The notes: a model not told the origin generated them from the sequence alone. Positions 1 to 9,194 are shown, counted from the stretch's first letter. The stretch is 64,000 nucleotides of DNA from Acidovorax soli (GCF_014207955.1 NZ_JACHLK010000011.1:124001-188000), one strand, 5' to 3'. Translations and numbers: made by a program.

Positions 1-777
1 CAGCACCCGAAGCCGCGTGTCGTGCGCCAGGCGCCGGCAGATCAGCTGCGGCAGCGTGGTGCAGTAGTCGGTCATGGCCACCATCTCGGGCACGGCCAGG
101 AAGTGCGTGACCGAGACCGCCACCTCGCGTTTCAGACCCTGGCGCTCCAGCGCCTGGAACAGGCCGGCGCGCAGCCGGCCGGGCGGCAGCACGTTCACAT
201 GGCGCAGCTGCTCATACACCTTCTTCGTCAGACGGGTGCCGACCTCGGGGTGGCCGGCGCGCACCATGCAGGCCAGGCCGTCGTCGCCCAGGTGCTGCAC
301 AACCAGGTTGTCGGGCGCGTCGACGATGCGGCCCAGCACCAGGGCCGTGGTGCCTGAGACCACGCCGGTCTCGGCCAGGTCGGTGCCGTAGGGCGCCAGG
401 CGCAGGCGCATGCCGGGCGCCTGCTCACGCAGCCGCGCCACGATGGCCGGCATGAGCGCGAATTCCATGTAGCTGTTGGCCGCAATGGTCACCAACTGGT
501 CGGCGCTGGCCGGGTCGAACGCCTGCTGGCCCAGCACGATGCCATCGAGCACCCCCAGGGCCTGCGCAATCTGCGGCGCCAGCGCCAGGGCGCGCGCGGT
601 GGGCTGCATGCCGTAGCGCTCGCGCACGAAGAGCGGGTCTTGCAGCAGCGTGCGCAGGCGCGTGAGCGCATTGGACAGCGCGGGCTGCGTGGTGCCCAGG
701 CGCTCGGCGGCACGGGTGACGCTGCGCTCCTCCATCAGGGCGAGAAAGACAGGGAGCAGGTTGAGGTCGTAACGCAT
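1..777 (-). CDS. LysR-family transcriptional regulator (3' end outside window)
   Basis: The reading frame starts at the ATG on the complement of 775-777 and runs off the left edge, so about 259 residues are visible. The N-terminus carries a classical LysR winged helix-turn-helix (begins MRYDLNLLPVFLALMEERSV, then a T-Q-P-A-L-S-N-A-L recognition helix), followed by a LysR substrate-binding domain. It is divergent from the Old Yellow Enzyme gene at 901, and a 6-bp-arm inverted repeat lies against its start codon. LysR proteins commonly control the divergent gene, so it probably regulates that enoate reductase (inference). The effector cannot be read from the sequence. Confidence 0.9.
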   Translation of the reverse strand, partial: MRYDLNLLPVFLALMEERSVTRAAERLGTTQPALSNALTRLRTLLQDPLFVRERYGMQPTARALALAPQIAQALGVLDGIVLGQQAFDPASADQLVTIAANSYMEFALMPAIVARLREQAPGMRLRLAPYGTDLAETGVVSGTTALVLGRIVDAPDNLVVQHLGDDGLACMVRAGHPEVGTRLTKKVYEQLRHVNVLPPGRLRAGLFQALERQGLKREVAVSVTHFLAVPEMVAMTDYCTTLPQLICRRLAHDTRLRVL

Positions 778-801
778 AGATATGCTTTTAACCGTATATC
801 T
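778..801. promoter_or_regulatory. Inverted repeat between lysR and the OYE gene, probable LysR operator
   Basis: AGATAT at 778-783 and ATATCT at 796-801 are perfect inverted arms with a 12-nt spacer. The site abuts the lysR start codon (775-777) and lies about 100 nt upstream of the enoate reductase ATG. Dyads with this sort of spacing are typical LysR binding sites, so autoregulation plus control of the divergent gene is the simplest reading. Confidence 0.5.
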
Positions 802-900
802 GGAATCCAGCAAATAAATTGGATGAATTTCACCAGGGCGCGCATCCTTCGTCCTGTGCCAGCCCTGACCCATCCACTTTCGACTTTGCAAGGAACTACC

Positions 901-2013
901 ATGACCACCACCGCTACCACCACCGAAACCCTGTTCACCCCCACCCGTGTGGGCGCCATCGAGGTGAAGAACCGCATCGCCATGGCCCCGCTGACCCGTT
1001 CACGCGCCGGCATGGACGGCGTGCCCTCGGCCCTGGCCGCGCGCTACTACGCCGAGCGCGCAAGCGCCGGGTTGCTGATCGCCGAGGCCACCAACATCTC
1101 GCGCCAGGCGCGCGGCTATGCCTGGACCCCCGGCATCTACACCGATGCCCAGGTGGCCGGCTGGAAGCAGGTGACCAACGCCGTGCACGCGGCCGGTGGC
1201 CGCATCGTGCTGCAGCTGTGGCATGTGGGCCGCATGTCGCACACCAGCCTGCAGGAGAACGGCGCTGCGCCCGTGGCACCCTCGGCGCTGCAGGCCGGGG
1301 GCAGCGTGTTCACCGAGGCGGGCTTCGAGGCGCCAAGCGCACCGCGCGCGTTGACGCTGGAGGAGATCGCCGCCATCGTCGAGGACTACCGCCAGGCCGC
1401 GCTGCGCGCCCAGGCCGCAGGCTTCGATGGCGTGGAGGTGCATGCCGCCAACGGCTACCTGCTGGAGCAGTTCCTGCGCGACAGCACCAACCGGCGCGAG
1501 GACCAGTATGGCGGCTCCATCGAGAACCGCGCGCGCCTGACGCTGGAAGTGACCGAGGCCGTGGCCGGTGTGTGGGGCGCGGGCCGCGTGGGGGTGCGCC
1601 TGTCACCGTTGTCCACCGCCATCGGCGACACGCCGCTGGACAGCACGCCCATGGAAACCCATGCCTACCTGGCCCAGCGCCTGGGTGCCATGGGCCTGGC
1701 CTACCTGCATGTGGTGGAGGGGCAGATGCATGCCGAGGACGGCACCAGCCGCTTCGACAACCAGGCCCTGCGCGCAGCCTTTGGCAAGGGCGGTGCCTAC
1801 ATTGCCAACAACGGCTACGACCGCCAACGCGCCGTGGCGGCCACGGAATCGGGCCATGCCGACATGGTGGCCTTTGGCCGCGACTTCATCGGCAACCCGG
1901 ACCTGGTGGAGCGGCTGCAGCACCGGCTGCCGCTGTTCAATGCGCCGGCTGCGGGCTACTTTGGCGGTGGGGCCGAGGGCTATACCGAGTTCACGACCGC
2001 ACAGGCCGCGTGA
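901..2013 (+). CDS. Old Yellow Enzyme family ene-reductase (NemA-like)
   Basis: A 370-residue FMN-dependent NAD(P)H ene-reductase with a TIM-barrel fold, which in this family reduces activated C=C bonds (enones, maleimides) or nitro compounds. The FMN-site signature AMAPLTRSRA is near residues 27-36. HAANGY at 181-186 supplies the substrate-binding His and Asn and the proton-donor Tyr, and is followed by the family hallmark DQYGGS. The frame is open upstream to 640, but ATG 901 gives the normal family length and N-terminus. The first residues are an unusual Thr run. It is probably controlled by the divergent LysR at 1-777. Confidence 0.93.
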   Translation: MTTTATTTETLFTPTRVGAIEVKNRIAMAPLTRSRAGMDGVPSALAARYYAERASAGLLIAEATNISRQARGYAWTPGIYTDAQVAGWKQVTNAVHAAGGRIVLQLWHVGRMSHTSLQENGAAPVAPSALQAGGSVFTEAGFEAPSAPRALTLEEIAAIVEDYRQAALRAQAAGFDGVEVHAANGYLLEQFLRDSTNRREDQYGGSIENRARLTLEVTEAVAGVWGAGRVGVRLSPLSTAIGDTPLDSTPMETHAYLAQRLGAMGLAYLHVVEGQMHAEDGTSRFDNQALRAAFGKGGAYIANNGYDRQRAVAATESGHADMVAFGRDFIGNPDLVERLQHRLPLFNAPAAGYFGGGAEGYTEFTTAQAA

Positions 2014-2029
2014 GCCCCCGGGGCCGTGG

Positions 2030-2302
2030 TCACGCCCGCAGCGTCGCCATGGTCAGCCGCAGCACCACCGGCCGCACGAAGAGCACGCAGACAAAGGCCA
2101 CCGGCATGGCCAGGGCATAGGCGCTGAGCACGCGCCCCAGGTAGCCGCTGGACAGGCCGGTGCCCGCACCGACGATCACCGCGCACATCAGAAAGGCCAT
2201 GATGCCCGCCATGTAGAAGGCAAAGACCACGGGCATGAAGCGCTGGGGGAGCTTCCAGAAAGGTGGGCGTGCAGCAAAGGCTGGGTGTGCGGGTTGGGAC
2301 AT
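2030..2302 (-). CDS. DUF2798-type small membrane protein
   Basis: A 90-residue protein with two predicted transmembrane helices (about residues 20-45 and 60-82) and the F-x-x-x-M-A-G-I-M-A-F pattern of the DUF2798 family. The function of the family is unknown. It ends 16 bp from the OYE gene, convergently, and is divergent from the LysR gene at 2431. The perfect inverted repeat at 2401-2428 lies between the two, so that regulator may control it (inference). Confidence 0.75.
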   Translation of the reverse strand: MSQPAHPAFAARPPFWKLPQRFMPVVFAFYMAGIMAFLMCAVIVGAGTGLSSGYLGRVLSAYALAMPVAFVCVLFVRPVVLRLTMATLRA

Positions 2303-2400
2303 CGGTGAACCGTTGGCAAAGATGGAAGAATGGACGCCACTGTAGAAGCCGCCGCCCCGGCGCGGTAGGCCAGCACAGGCACTTTCAGTGCTAATCTCAA

Positions 2401-2428
2401 CTTATGAATCAGCTCTCTCATTCATAAG
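2401..2428. promoter_or_regulatory. Perfect 9-bp inverted repeat before lysR
   Basis: CTTATGAAT at 2401-2409 and ATTCATAAG at 2420-2428 are perfectly complementary with a 10-nt spacer. The repeat ends 2 nt before the ATG of the LysR gene. Position and geometry fit an autoregulatory LysR operator shared with the divergent DUF2798 gene. Confidence 0.55.
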
Positions 2429-2430
2429 CA

Positions 2431-3393
2431 ATGGCTACGTCCAACCTGCGCGGCATCGAAACCTTTGTCCGGGTCGTCGAAGGCGGCAGCATTGCAGCCG
2501 CGGCGCGCCAGCTCGGCATCACGGCAGCAGCGGCCAGCCAGAACCTGGCCCGGCTGGAGAAAGATCTGGGCACCCGGCTGCTCACGCGCACCACCCGCTC
2601 GCAGGTGCTCACGGCGGCGGGCGAGGCCTACTTTGCCCAGGTGAGCCCCCTGCTCGACGGCCTGGCCCAGGCGCGGACCGAGCTGTCGGCGCTGCAGGGT
2701 GCCGTGCAGGGGCGGCTCAAGATCGCCTGCTCGGTGGCTTTTGGCCGGCATGTGGTGGCGCCGCTGGTGCCCGCCTTCATGGCCCGCTACCCGGAAGTGC
2801 GGGTGGAAATGGTGATGGCGGACCGCAATGTGGACCATCTCAAGGAAGACGTGGACTGCAGCATCCGCTTTCGCCATGTATTGGAGCCCGGCCTGGTGGC
2901 CCGGCGCATCGCCAACGCGCCCATGGTGTTCTGCGCGGCGCCGGCCTACCTGCGCGCGCACGGCCGCCCCAAACGGCCGGAGGACCTGGCACACCACCCC
3001 TGCCTGTCCTTCCGCATGCCGTTCGACGGGCGCTTGATGCAGTGGCCGTTCTTGCGCGGCGGCGAGCGCTTTGCGCCGGCCATCCAGACCGCAGCGGTGT
3101 GCAATGACATCGACACCCTGGCTGCGCTGGCAGTGGCCGGGGCTGGCGTGACGCGGCTGGGCAGCTTTGTCGCCAACCCCCTCATCGCCGCCGGCCAGCT
3201 GGAGCCCCTGTTCATGGCCGGAAGCGGCCGAGCACGCACGCTGGCCGACCCGGAGCCGCTGGAGTTCTTTGCCTGCTTTCGCGACCGCCAGCACCTGCCG
3301 GCGCCGGTGCGGGTGTTCGTGGACTTTGTTGCCGAGGCCTTGCAGGACCACCCGCTGCTGCGCGTGCCCGTGTGGCCTTTGGCCAGGGCCTGA
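2431..3393 (+). CDS. LysR-family transcriptional regulator
   Basis: A 320-residue LysR regulator. The N-terminal winged HTH covers about residues 5-65 (LRGIETFVRVVEGGSIAAAA start, recognition helix with A-A-A-S-Q-N-L-A), and the rest is a periplasmic-binding-protein-like effector domain (C-S-V-A-F-G-R-H-V-V region onward). It belongs to the AaeR/CrgA-like group by its SIRFRHVLEPG-type stretch. ATG 2431 immediately follows a perfect inverted repeat. Likely target: the divergent DUF2798 gene, itself, or the downstream GST (inference). Confidence 0.92.
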   Translation: MATSNLRGIETFVRVVEGGSIAAAARQLGITAAAASQNLARLEKDLGTRLLTRTTRSQVLTAAGEAYFAQVSPLLDGLAQARTELSALQGAVQGRLKIACSVAFGRHVVAPLVPAFMARYPEVRVEMVMADRNVDHLKEDVDCSIRFRHVLEPGLVARRIANAPMVFCAAPAYLRAHGRPKRPEDLAHHPCLSFRMPFDGRLMQWPFLRGGERFAPAIQTAAVCNDIDTLAALAVAGAGVTRLGSFVANPLIAAGQLEPLFMAGSGRARTLADPEPLEFFACFRDRQHLPAPVRVFVDFVAEALQDHPLLRVPVWPLARA

Positions 3394-3489
3394 ACATAGC
3401 GAGCAAGGTCTTGCCGCCCTGCCCTGCAGCTAACGCCCAAGGCTGCTACGCTGCCGCTTCCGTCCATTACCGATGAAGCGCGCAAGACC

Positions 3490-4212
3490 ATGATCGACCT
3501 GCACTACTGGCCCACTCCCAATGGCTGGAAAATCTCCATCATGCTGGAGGAATGCGGCCTGCCCTACCGCACCCTGCCGGTGAACATCGGCAAGGGCGAG
3601 CAGTTCAAGCCCGACTTTCTGGCCATCAGCCCCAACAACCGCATGCCGGCCATCGTGGACCACGAGCCGCCGGGCGGCGGTGCGCCGGTGCCGGTGTTCG
3701 AGAGCGGCGCCATCCTGATGTACCTGGCCGAGAAGACCGGCAAATTCTGGTCCACCGACCTGCGCCAGCGCTACGAGCAGATGCAGTGGCTGATGTGGCA
3801 GATGGGCGGCCTGGGCCCCATGTCGGGCCAGAACGGGCACTTCAAGAACTATGCGCCCGAGAAGGTGCCCTATGCCATCGACCGCTATGGCAAGGAAGTG
3901 AACCGCCTGTACGGTGTGCTCGACGGCCAGCTGGCACGCACGGGCGCGTACGTGGCGGGCGATGCGTATTCGATTGCCGACATGGCCAGCCTGCCGTGGA
4001 TACGCTCGCACGTGGCCTACGAGATTCCGCTGGAGAACAATTTTCCGCACCTCAAGCGCTGGCACGACACCTTGATGGAGCGCCCCGCCGTGCAGCGCGG
4101 CCTGGACCTGCTCAAGGACCTGCGCAAGCCCATGACGGACGAGCAAAAGAAGGTGCTGTTCAACCAGACGGCGGAGAGCGTGCGCGACAGCGCGAAGCAG
4201 GCGGCGCAGTGA
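3490..4212 (+). CDS. Glutathione S-transferase family protein (YfcG/YghU-like)
   Basis: A 240-residue cytosolic GST-fold protein. The N-terminal thioredoxin-like domain has the pattern TPNGWKISIMLEE, then PNNRMPAIVD with the cis-Pro, then an ESGAIL glutathione-binding motif. The C-terminal helical domain contains the SIADMA N-capping box. The ordering and the NGxK motif match the Nu-class YfcG/YghU disulfide-bond oxidoreductases, which act as glutathione-dependent disulfide reductases rather than classical conjugating enzymes. It lies 96 bp downstream of the LysR gene on the same strand. Confidence 0.9.
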   Translation: MIDLHYWPTPNGWKISIMLEECGLPYRTLPVNIGKGEQFKPDFLAISPNNRMPAIVDHEPPGGGAPVPVFESGAILMYLAEKTGKFWSTDLRQRYEQMQWLMWQMGGLGPMSGQNGHFKNYAPEKVPYAIDRYGKEVNRLYGVLDGQLARTGAYVAGDAYSIADMASLPWIRSHVAYEIPLENNFPHLKRWHDTLMERPAVQRGLDLLKDLRKPMTDEQKKVLFNQTAESVRDSAKQAAQ

Positions 4213-4220
4213 CTTGAGGC

Positions 4221-4451
4221 TCAAGGCCCGAAAGCAGGACATCCAGGGCCAGCACGGCCCTGAGATTCCGCCCAGCGCTTGTGCGGCGAGAAACTCCGAA
4301 AACGAGTCCGTTGTGCGTACCGTCGTCCTCGAACGATGGATTCAAGCCTCGTCGCGATTTCGGAGTCGATCAGTGCGCCTTGCTGGAGCCACCAGATCGC
4401 AAGCGCGGGCCCATATCGGAGGGCATGGCGAGTCATCTGCTTTTGGCCCAC
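4221..4451 (-). CDS. Possible small hypothetical protein
   Basis: A 76-codon frame that begins 6 nt after the stop of the hypothetical gene at 4458-4802 on the same strand. The N-terminal half reads like protein (RYGPALAIWWLQQGALID), while the C-terminal half is Arg/Pro-rich and could be noise. No family is recognised. The only support is position in a short same-strand pair; it may equally be a decayed gene end. Confidence 0.25.
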   Translation of the reverse strand: MGQKQMTRHALRYGPALAIWWLQQGALIDSEIATRLESIVRGRRYAQRTRFRSFSPHKRWAESQGRAGPGCPAFGP

Positions 4452-4457
4452 TGCGGG

Positions 4458-4802
4458 TTATCCCATGCGCTCTCCAGCTTCAGCACGCGGATAGATGATG
4501 GTGAAGTCTGCAGGTCGCTCCGTCTGATCGAGCGGTGTAGTCCCCACCTTGGCTGAATCGGCAAGCCGGTTCTCGCAGATGATTTCGTTCTCCAAGACTT
4601 CGATCACGAAGTAGAGCGCTGCTTCCAGGTTTGCCGTGGAAAGATAGATGAGCATCGCATTCGTGGTCTCCTCGTAGTCGTAGCCGCTGTCTACGAGCAA
4701 GCCGTTCGAAACCTCAGCCAAGCGATCAGGCACGATGTACCGAAGATCGGCATCTGGATTGACCATGTGGCGGGGATCGAGACGGATCAGGACTAACGGC
4801 AT
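4458..4802 (-). CDS. Hypothetical protein, acidic, 114 aa
   Basis: An unrecognised small acidic soluble protein (starts MPLVLIRLDPRHMVNPDADL) without signal peptide or membrane helix. The start is well supported: a GAGAGGGG Shine-Dalgarno sequence stands 3-4 nt before the ATG. Codon use is less G/C-biased than in its neighbours, and the gene sits alone between stretches without recognisable genes. That pattern is seen for orphan immunity-type or horizontally acquired genes, but no specific function can be assigned. Confidence 0.6.
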   Translation of the reverse strand: MPLVLIRLDPRHMVNPDADLRYIVPDRLAEVSNGLLVDSGYDYEETTNAMLIYLSTANLEAALYFVIEVLENEIICENRLADSAKVGTTPLDQTERPADFTIIYPRAEAGERMG

Positions 4803-5285
4803 ATTCCCCTCTCCACTTTTGGATGACCCGTTTGCGGTAACTCAGCCCCTGCAACCGAGTGACTCCTTGTGGCCGCTTGCCGAAGTCTAGCTGCTCGCGC
4901 CCGAGCCCCGCATCACCCAAGAAGGCGACTTGGCGGAGCCGAACAGAGATCCTGTGAGCTGGGCCCCTGGGCCGGGCAGCGGGCCACCGAGTGCCAGCAC
5001 GGCACTGCGCTGAACAAGGGCACGCACAGCGGGCTCTGGGCCTGGCGGGGAGCAATGCCGGGCGCAGTTGGCCTGGGGGGTCAACCGGGAAACGCTGCGT
5101 GCAGGAACGTCAGCGGCGACGGACGCTATGAACTTGAAGTCGTTGCACCGCAAGGGCTACCAGACGGGGACGTGGAACTGGTGCTTGGGAACGCCAGCGG
5201 GCGGTTCTTCTTGGGCGCAGGGGAATGGATGACTTGCGATGGTCTGAAACCGGAAGCCGAGCATGTCTGGTCAACCCGAGGCAAA
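4803..5285. other. Gene-poor stretch, no supported feature
   Basis: A 483-bp stretch without a convincing gene. Short frames exist on both strands (for example 4887-5153 minus and part of 4869-5444 plus), but they have low-complexity composition, no recognisable family and no good ribosome binding site. It may be decayed coding sequence. Confidence 0.5.
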
Positions 5286-6197
5286 TCAGATCGACAGTGT
5301 CTTCAGCCTTTTGGGGATCTGTTCCGCGAGAAACGCCATCAGTGCCCGGACTGTGGGCGATTGATGGCGTTGCGTGGGGTAGATCAGCTGGACTTTCAGC
5401 GCGGACATGTGCCAGCCTTCCAGCACCCTGACCAATTGACCTGATGCGACCAGCGGCGCCGCCTGGAACTCGGGCAGTACGGCGATTCCCAGTCCATCCA
5501 ATGTGGGGGCGACCAAGGCGTCGGATGGGCCGATGATCAAACGTGAACGCAAAAGTCCTCTGGCGGTTCTGGTTCGCGAATGCAGCTTGATTTCTGCGGC
5601 TTCCTTCGACTGCAGAAGGCCGGCGTGCGCGCTGAGTTCACCTGGATGTTGCGGCAACCCGTACTGGCTTGCATAGGCGGGGCTTGCAAACAGGGCTGGG
5701 CGTACGGTGCCGATGGCACGGGCCTTCAGGCTGGAATCGGCAAGTTCGCCAATGCGCACTGCCAGATCAATGCCTTCTTCGACGATGTTGACGTGGCGGT
5801 TGCTGAGCTTGACATCCAGTTCCAGATGTTCGTGTTGGAGCAGGTACTCGGTCACCAGCGGGAGCAGCACGACTTTGCCAAATGTCGCTGACGCAGCCAG
5901 ACGAACGCGACCCGCTGGCGTTTGATCCTGAGAAAAAACCTCCTGGGTGACGGCGTTCAGTTTATGGATCAGTGGACCTGTTCCGTCCAGCAGGCGTTGG
6001 CCAGCGTCGGTCAATGCGAAGGCGCGGGTGTTGCGCTTGACGAGGCTGACCCCTGCTGCCGTCTCCATGCGCGCCAGGCGGCGCGACAAGGTTGATTTTG
6101 GAACATCCAGTTGGCGAGAAGCCCGTGACAGGCTGCCTGCCTCCGCGATCTTGATGAACCACTGCAGATCGTCGATCGAGTAGCTTTCATTGTTCAT
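5286..6197 (-). CDS. LysR-family transcriptional regulator
   Basis: A 303-residue LysR regulator with an N-terminal wHTH (residues 8-66: DLQWFIKIAEAGSLSRASRQ, then STLSRRLARME) and a C-terminal effector-binding domain of the CrgA/DsdC-like group. It is divergent from the NmrA-like reductase at 6357, with a 159-bp intergenic region. LysR/NmrA-reductase/flavodoxin triplets are common in proteobacteria and usually respond to quinones or electrophiles, so it probably controls 6357-7828. Confidence 0.92.
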   Translation of the reverse strand: MNNESYSIDDLQWFIKIAEAGSLSRASRQLDVPKSTLSRRLARMETAAGVSLVKRNTRAFALTDAGQRLLDGTGPLIHKLNAVTQEVFSQDQTPAGRVRLAASATFGKVVLLPLVTEYLLQHEHLELDVKLSNRHVNIVEEGIDLAVRIGELADSSLKARAIGTVRPALFASPAYASQYGLPQHPGELSAHAGLLQSKEAAEIKLHSRTRTARGLLRSRLIIGPSDALVAPTLDGLGIAVLPEFQAAPLVASGQLVRVLEGWHMSALKVQLIYPTQRHQSPTVRALMAFLAEQIPKRLKTLSI

Positions 6198-6356
6198 ATT
6201 TTGGTACGCCGGTGTCTACACAACGAGTCTATTGGAACAAAGTCAAACCATCAACAATGGGGCTTGTTGCCGGGTCGAACGAGCCCACATGGATCGCCTC
6301 CTTGCCTGGCCGCAGACCCGCTTCATTCAACCATTGCACACTTTCAAGCAACTCAA

Positions 6357-7241
6357 ATGACCATACTCGTTACGGGCAGCACGGGGCTTATCGGCTCACA
6401 CCTTGTGGCACTTCTGGCCGCGCAAGGCGCAGACGTTCACGCCCTCACCAGAACACCAGAAAAGCGACAGTTTCCGCCGGGCGTTACGGCGGTCAAAGGG
6501 GACTTTCAGGATGTGGATTCGATGCGCGCTGCCATGGGTTGCGCAAGAACGCTTTTCTTGCTCAACACGGTGGCCGCAGACGAAGTCACCCAGGCACTGA
6601 TTGCACTCAATCTGGCGCGCGAGGCGGGTATCGAGCGCATCGTTTACCTGTCTGTCATGCACAGCGACCGCTTCACCGATGTTCCGCATTTCACGGGGAA
6701 GCACACGGTTGAACGCATGATCGAACAGCTTGGAATGCACGCGACCATTTTGCGTCCCGCTTACTTCATGCAGAACGACGATGCCTTGATACAGTCCAGT
6801 GTTCTGGAGCGGGGCGTGTATCCCATGCCTATCGGCAGTGCAGGCATCTCCATGGTGGACGCACGTGACGTGGCACAGCTTGCCGCACGGCATCTGCTGC
6901 GCCGAGATGCCGCAAGCGAACTCTTGCCAACCGAGGTGTTGGATGTCGTGGGGCCCACAGCGTTGTCGGGCCAAACCGCCGCTGCGGTGTGGAGCGATGT
7001 GCTGGGCAAGACCATCCGGTACGCAGGTGACGATATCGGCCCTTTTGAAGCACAGTTCCGGAGCTTTGCACCCGGGTGGATGGCGTATGACATGCGGCTC
7101 ATGATGGCGCGCATGCAGATGGATGGCGAGCTGGGCTCCGCTGCCGCAGTCGAGCGCATGCAGCAAGAACTGGGCACCCCGTTGCGCAGCTACCGCGACC
7201 ATGCGCTGGAAACGGCCGCGCGCTGGAGGGCTGCCCAATGA
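6357..7241 (+). CDS. NmrA-like/atypical SDR NAD(P)-binding oxidoreductase
   Basis: A 294-residue Rossmann-fold protein of the atypical short-chain dehydrogenase/NmrA group. The nucleotide-binding loop is TGSTGLIGSHL at residues 6-16, and there is no classical YxxxK pair, as in NmrA-like redox sensors and QorB-type quinone reductases. The frame is open upstream to 6201, but ATG 6357 places the glycine loop at the expected N-terminus. Its stop overlaps the start of the next gene (ATGA), so the two are translationally coupled. Confidence 0.88.
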   Translation: MTILVTGSTGLIGSHLVALLAAQGADVHALTRTPEKRQFPPGVTAVKGDFQDVDSMRAAMGCARTLFLLNTVAADEVTQALIALNLAREAGIERIVYLSVMHSDRFTDVPHFTGKHTVERMIEQLGMHATILRPAYFMQNDDALIQSSVLERGVYPMPIGSAGISMVDARDVAQLAARHLLRRDAASELLPTEVLDVVGPTALSGQTAAAVWSDVLGKTIRYAGDDIGPFEAQFRSFAPGWMAYDMRLMMARMQMDGELGSAAAVERMQQELGTPLRSYRDHALETAARWRAAQ

Positions 7242-7828
7242 AGGCAGAAAACACCACGCCTTCCATTGTCGTTGTCTACCATTCCGGCTACGGCCATACC
7301 CAGAGACTGGCACAGGCCGTTGCCCAGGGCGCGCAGGCCGCATTGCTGGCGATTGACGCGCAAGGTACCCTGCCCGAGTCCGCCTGGATGCAATTGGATG
7401 CCGCGGATCTGATTGTGCTGGGCTCACCCACCTATATGGGAAGCGCGAGTTGGCAGTTCAAGAAATTTGCCGACGACTCTTCTGCTGCCTGGATGGCCCA
7501 AAAATGGAAAGACAAACTCTTCGCGGGCTTCACCAACAGCGGGAGCATGAGCGGCGACAAGCTGTCCACCTTGCAGTTCTTCATGACATTTGCCATGCAA
7601 CACAGTGGCCTGTGGGTGGGCACCGGCATGATGCCCTCCAATACCAAGGCGGCCCTGCGCAATGACCTGAACTATGTCGGTTCCTCTTCAGGCGCGATGG
7701 CCACCACCCCGGTCGATGCGGGCGTCGACGAGGTGTTGGAAGGCGATATCGAGACGGCCCGACGCTTTGGTGAACGGCTGCGGGACGTTGCGCAGCGCTG
7801 CCCGAATGCGTCGCCCCACGCGGCGTAA
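7238..7828 (+). CDS. Flavodoxin-fold NAD(P)H quinone oxidoreductase
   Basis: A 196-residue flavodoxin/WrbA-like protein. The FMN phosphate loop is HSGYGHTQRLA near residues 14-24, followed by LGSPTYMGSAS, the flavin-contacting loop of NADPH-dependent FMN reductases. It is coupled to the upstream NmrA-like gene by an ATGA overlap and probably acts with it in two-electron quinone reduction in the cytosol (inference from family and context). Confidence 0.88.
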   Translation: MKAENTTPSIVVVYHSGYGHTQRLAQAVAQGAQAALLAIDAQGTLPESAWMQLDAADLIVLGSPTYMGSASWQFKKFADDSSAAWMAQKWKDKLFAGFTNSGSMSGDKLSTLQFFMTFAMQHSGLWVGTGMMPSNTKAALRNDLNYVGSSSGAMATTPVDAGVDEVLEGDIETARRFGERLRDVAQRCPNASPHAA

Positions 7829-8033
7829 CGGGGAGCTCCTTTCAGCATCTGTTGCCCACGCTCGCCCATCGGGCCAAAGCGGCCCATCGGCTTTCATGCC
7901 TGCTTTTTGGCGGTAGATCTGACTTGGCCAAATTCCGCCATGGCCCCAAAACGCAGGCACCAGCCAGACGGCGCGCGCTGGCAGACGGCCAGCGCGCGCC
8001 GAGCCGGCCCCTGGCCGGCATGCCCTCGGTGCC

Positions 8034-9194
8034 TCAGCTGGGCGACTTCACATAGCAAGCCTTCGCCTGGATGGCCTCGTCCGTGTCCTGCTCCACGCTG
8101 GCGATGGTCGGGTAGTCCTTGACGGGGGCGGGCTGGTTGGACGTCTTGCGCGGCAGCAGGCACAGGTAGGGGCCTTTGCGGGCCCACACCACGGCCCGGT
8201 TGCCCGTGCTGTTGGTCTGCGTGCCCCAGAAGGCGGTGACCGAGCCGCGGGTTTCCTGGCGGTCGAGCACGACGCTTTCCGCCGGCTGGCCGACCAGCGC
8301 GTCGCTGGCGGGGCCGGGGCAGAACGCGAAAAGCTTGGTCACCGAGCCCTGGGTCACGATGGCACGCGAATCTCCTTGGCGCACAATGTTCAAATACTCG
8401 CGCGTGGTGAGATCGAAGCCCTGGAAGCAATACTCGGCCGCCCAGGAGCCCTCGGGCGCGGCCTGGGGCACGCCGGTGCAGGTGACCTGCACGGAGCGCA
8501 CGTCGCTGCCGCTGCCCACCGTGCCGCTGGCGTTGGCCACGCTGCAGGTCTGGCCGGCCGGCTGCGTCTGCACCTGCACTGCGTAGGCGGCGCCGCTGGC
8601 CACCGGCGTGTTGAAGAAAAAGCGCCCATCGGCCTTGACGGTCAGGTTGTCGCCCTGGTTGTTCTGCAGCACCAGCGGGCTGCGCGGCACCAGGCCCGTG
8701 ACCACGCCGCTCAGGTTGCGGGTGCCGGCGGGCAGGTTCTCGCAGCGCACGGAGACGTCGGTCATGTTGGCCTCGCGCACCAGTTGCGTTGGCTGCGCCA
8801 CGCTGCAGCGCTGGCCTTCGGGGTGCGAGGCCACGGTGACGACGGCAGTGGTGAACCGCTCGAAGCGGCGCCCCATCACGAAGCTGCCGTTGGCGGCAAC
8901 GGTCAGATCGTCGGCGCCCTGCACCTGCAACACCAGGTTGCGCCCCTCGCCCAGGCCTGCAACGGTACCTCCCACGGTGTAGCCGGTGCCGGGCGGCGGG
9001 GTCACCGGCTGCTCATCGTCACCACCGCCGCCACCGCAAGCCGCCAACAGCACCAGCGGCAGTGCCGCCAGCGCCAGGCGGGCCGCAGGCGCGCGGCCAC
9101 TGCGGCCGTGCTGCTGCTGCCGCAGGCGCGGGGCGCGCGAAGGGCTGGACAATGGGGTGGTGGTAGTGGTGGTGGTCGTGGTTGACACTGGCAT
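8034..9194 (-). CDS. Lipoprotein with two tandem beta-sandwich-like repeats
   Basis: A 386-residue predicted outer-membrane or periplasmic lipoprotein. ATG 9194 is followed by a run of nine Thr and a basic stretch, then a hydrophobic segment ending in the lipobox LLAAC and a poly-Gly linker. Two homologous units follow (about residues 70-150 and 155-235), each running from a T-V-(G/A)-G-T-type strand through N-L-V-L-Q and L-T-V-x-A-(N/D)-G-x-F to a conserved Cys near its end. The C-terminal 150 residues are unique and Cys-containing. The long pre-lipobox region is odd, but no internal start codon exists. Function unknown. Confidence 0.8.
   Translation of the reverse strand: MPVSTTTTTTTTTPLSSPSRAPRLRQQQHGRSGRAPAARLALAALPLVLLAACGGGGGDDEQPVTPPPGTGYTVGGTVAGLGEGRNLVLQVQGADDLTVAANGSFVMGRRFERFTTAVVTVASHPEGQRCSVAQPTQLVREANMTDVSVRCENLPAGTRNLSGVVTGLVPRSPLVLQNNQGDNLTVKADGRFFFNTPVASGAAYAVQVQTQPAGQTCSVANASGTVGSGSDVRSVQVTCTGVPQAAPEGSWAAEYCFQGFDLTTREYLNIVRQGDSRAIVTQGSVTKLFAFCPGPASDALVGQPAESVVLDRQETRGSVTAFWGTQTNSTGNRAVVWARKGPYLCLLPRKTSNQPAPVKDYPTIASVEQDTDEAIQAKACYVKSPS

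Noticed and set aside
4869..5444. 191-codon plus-strand frame
   Set aside because: It overlaps the end of the LysR gene at 5286, lacks a ribosome binding site and shows no family features.
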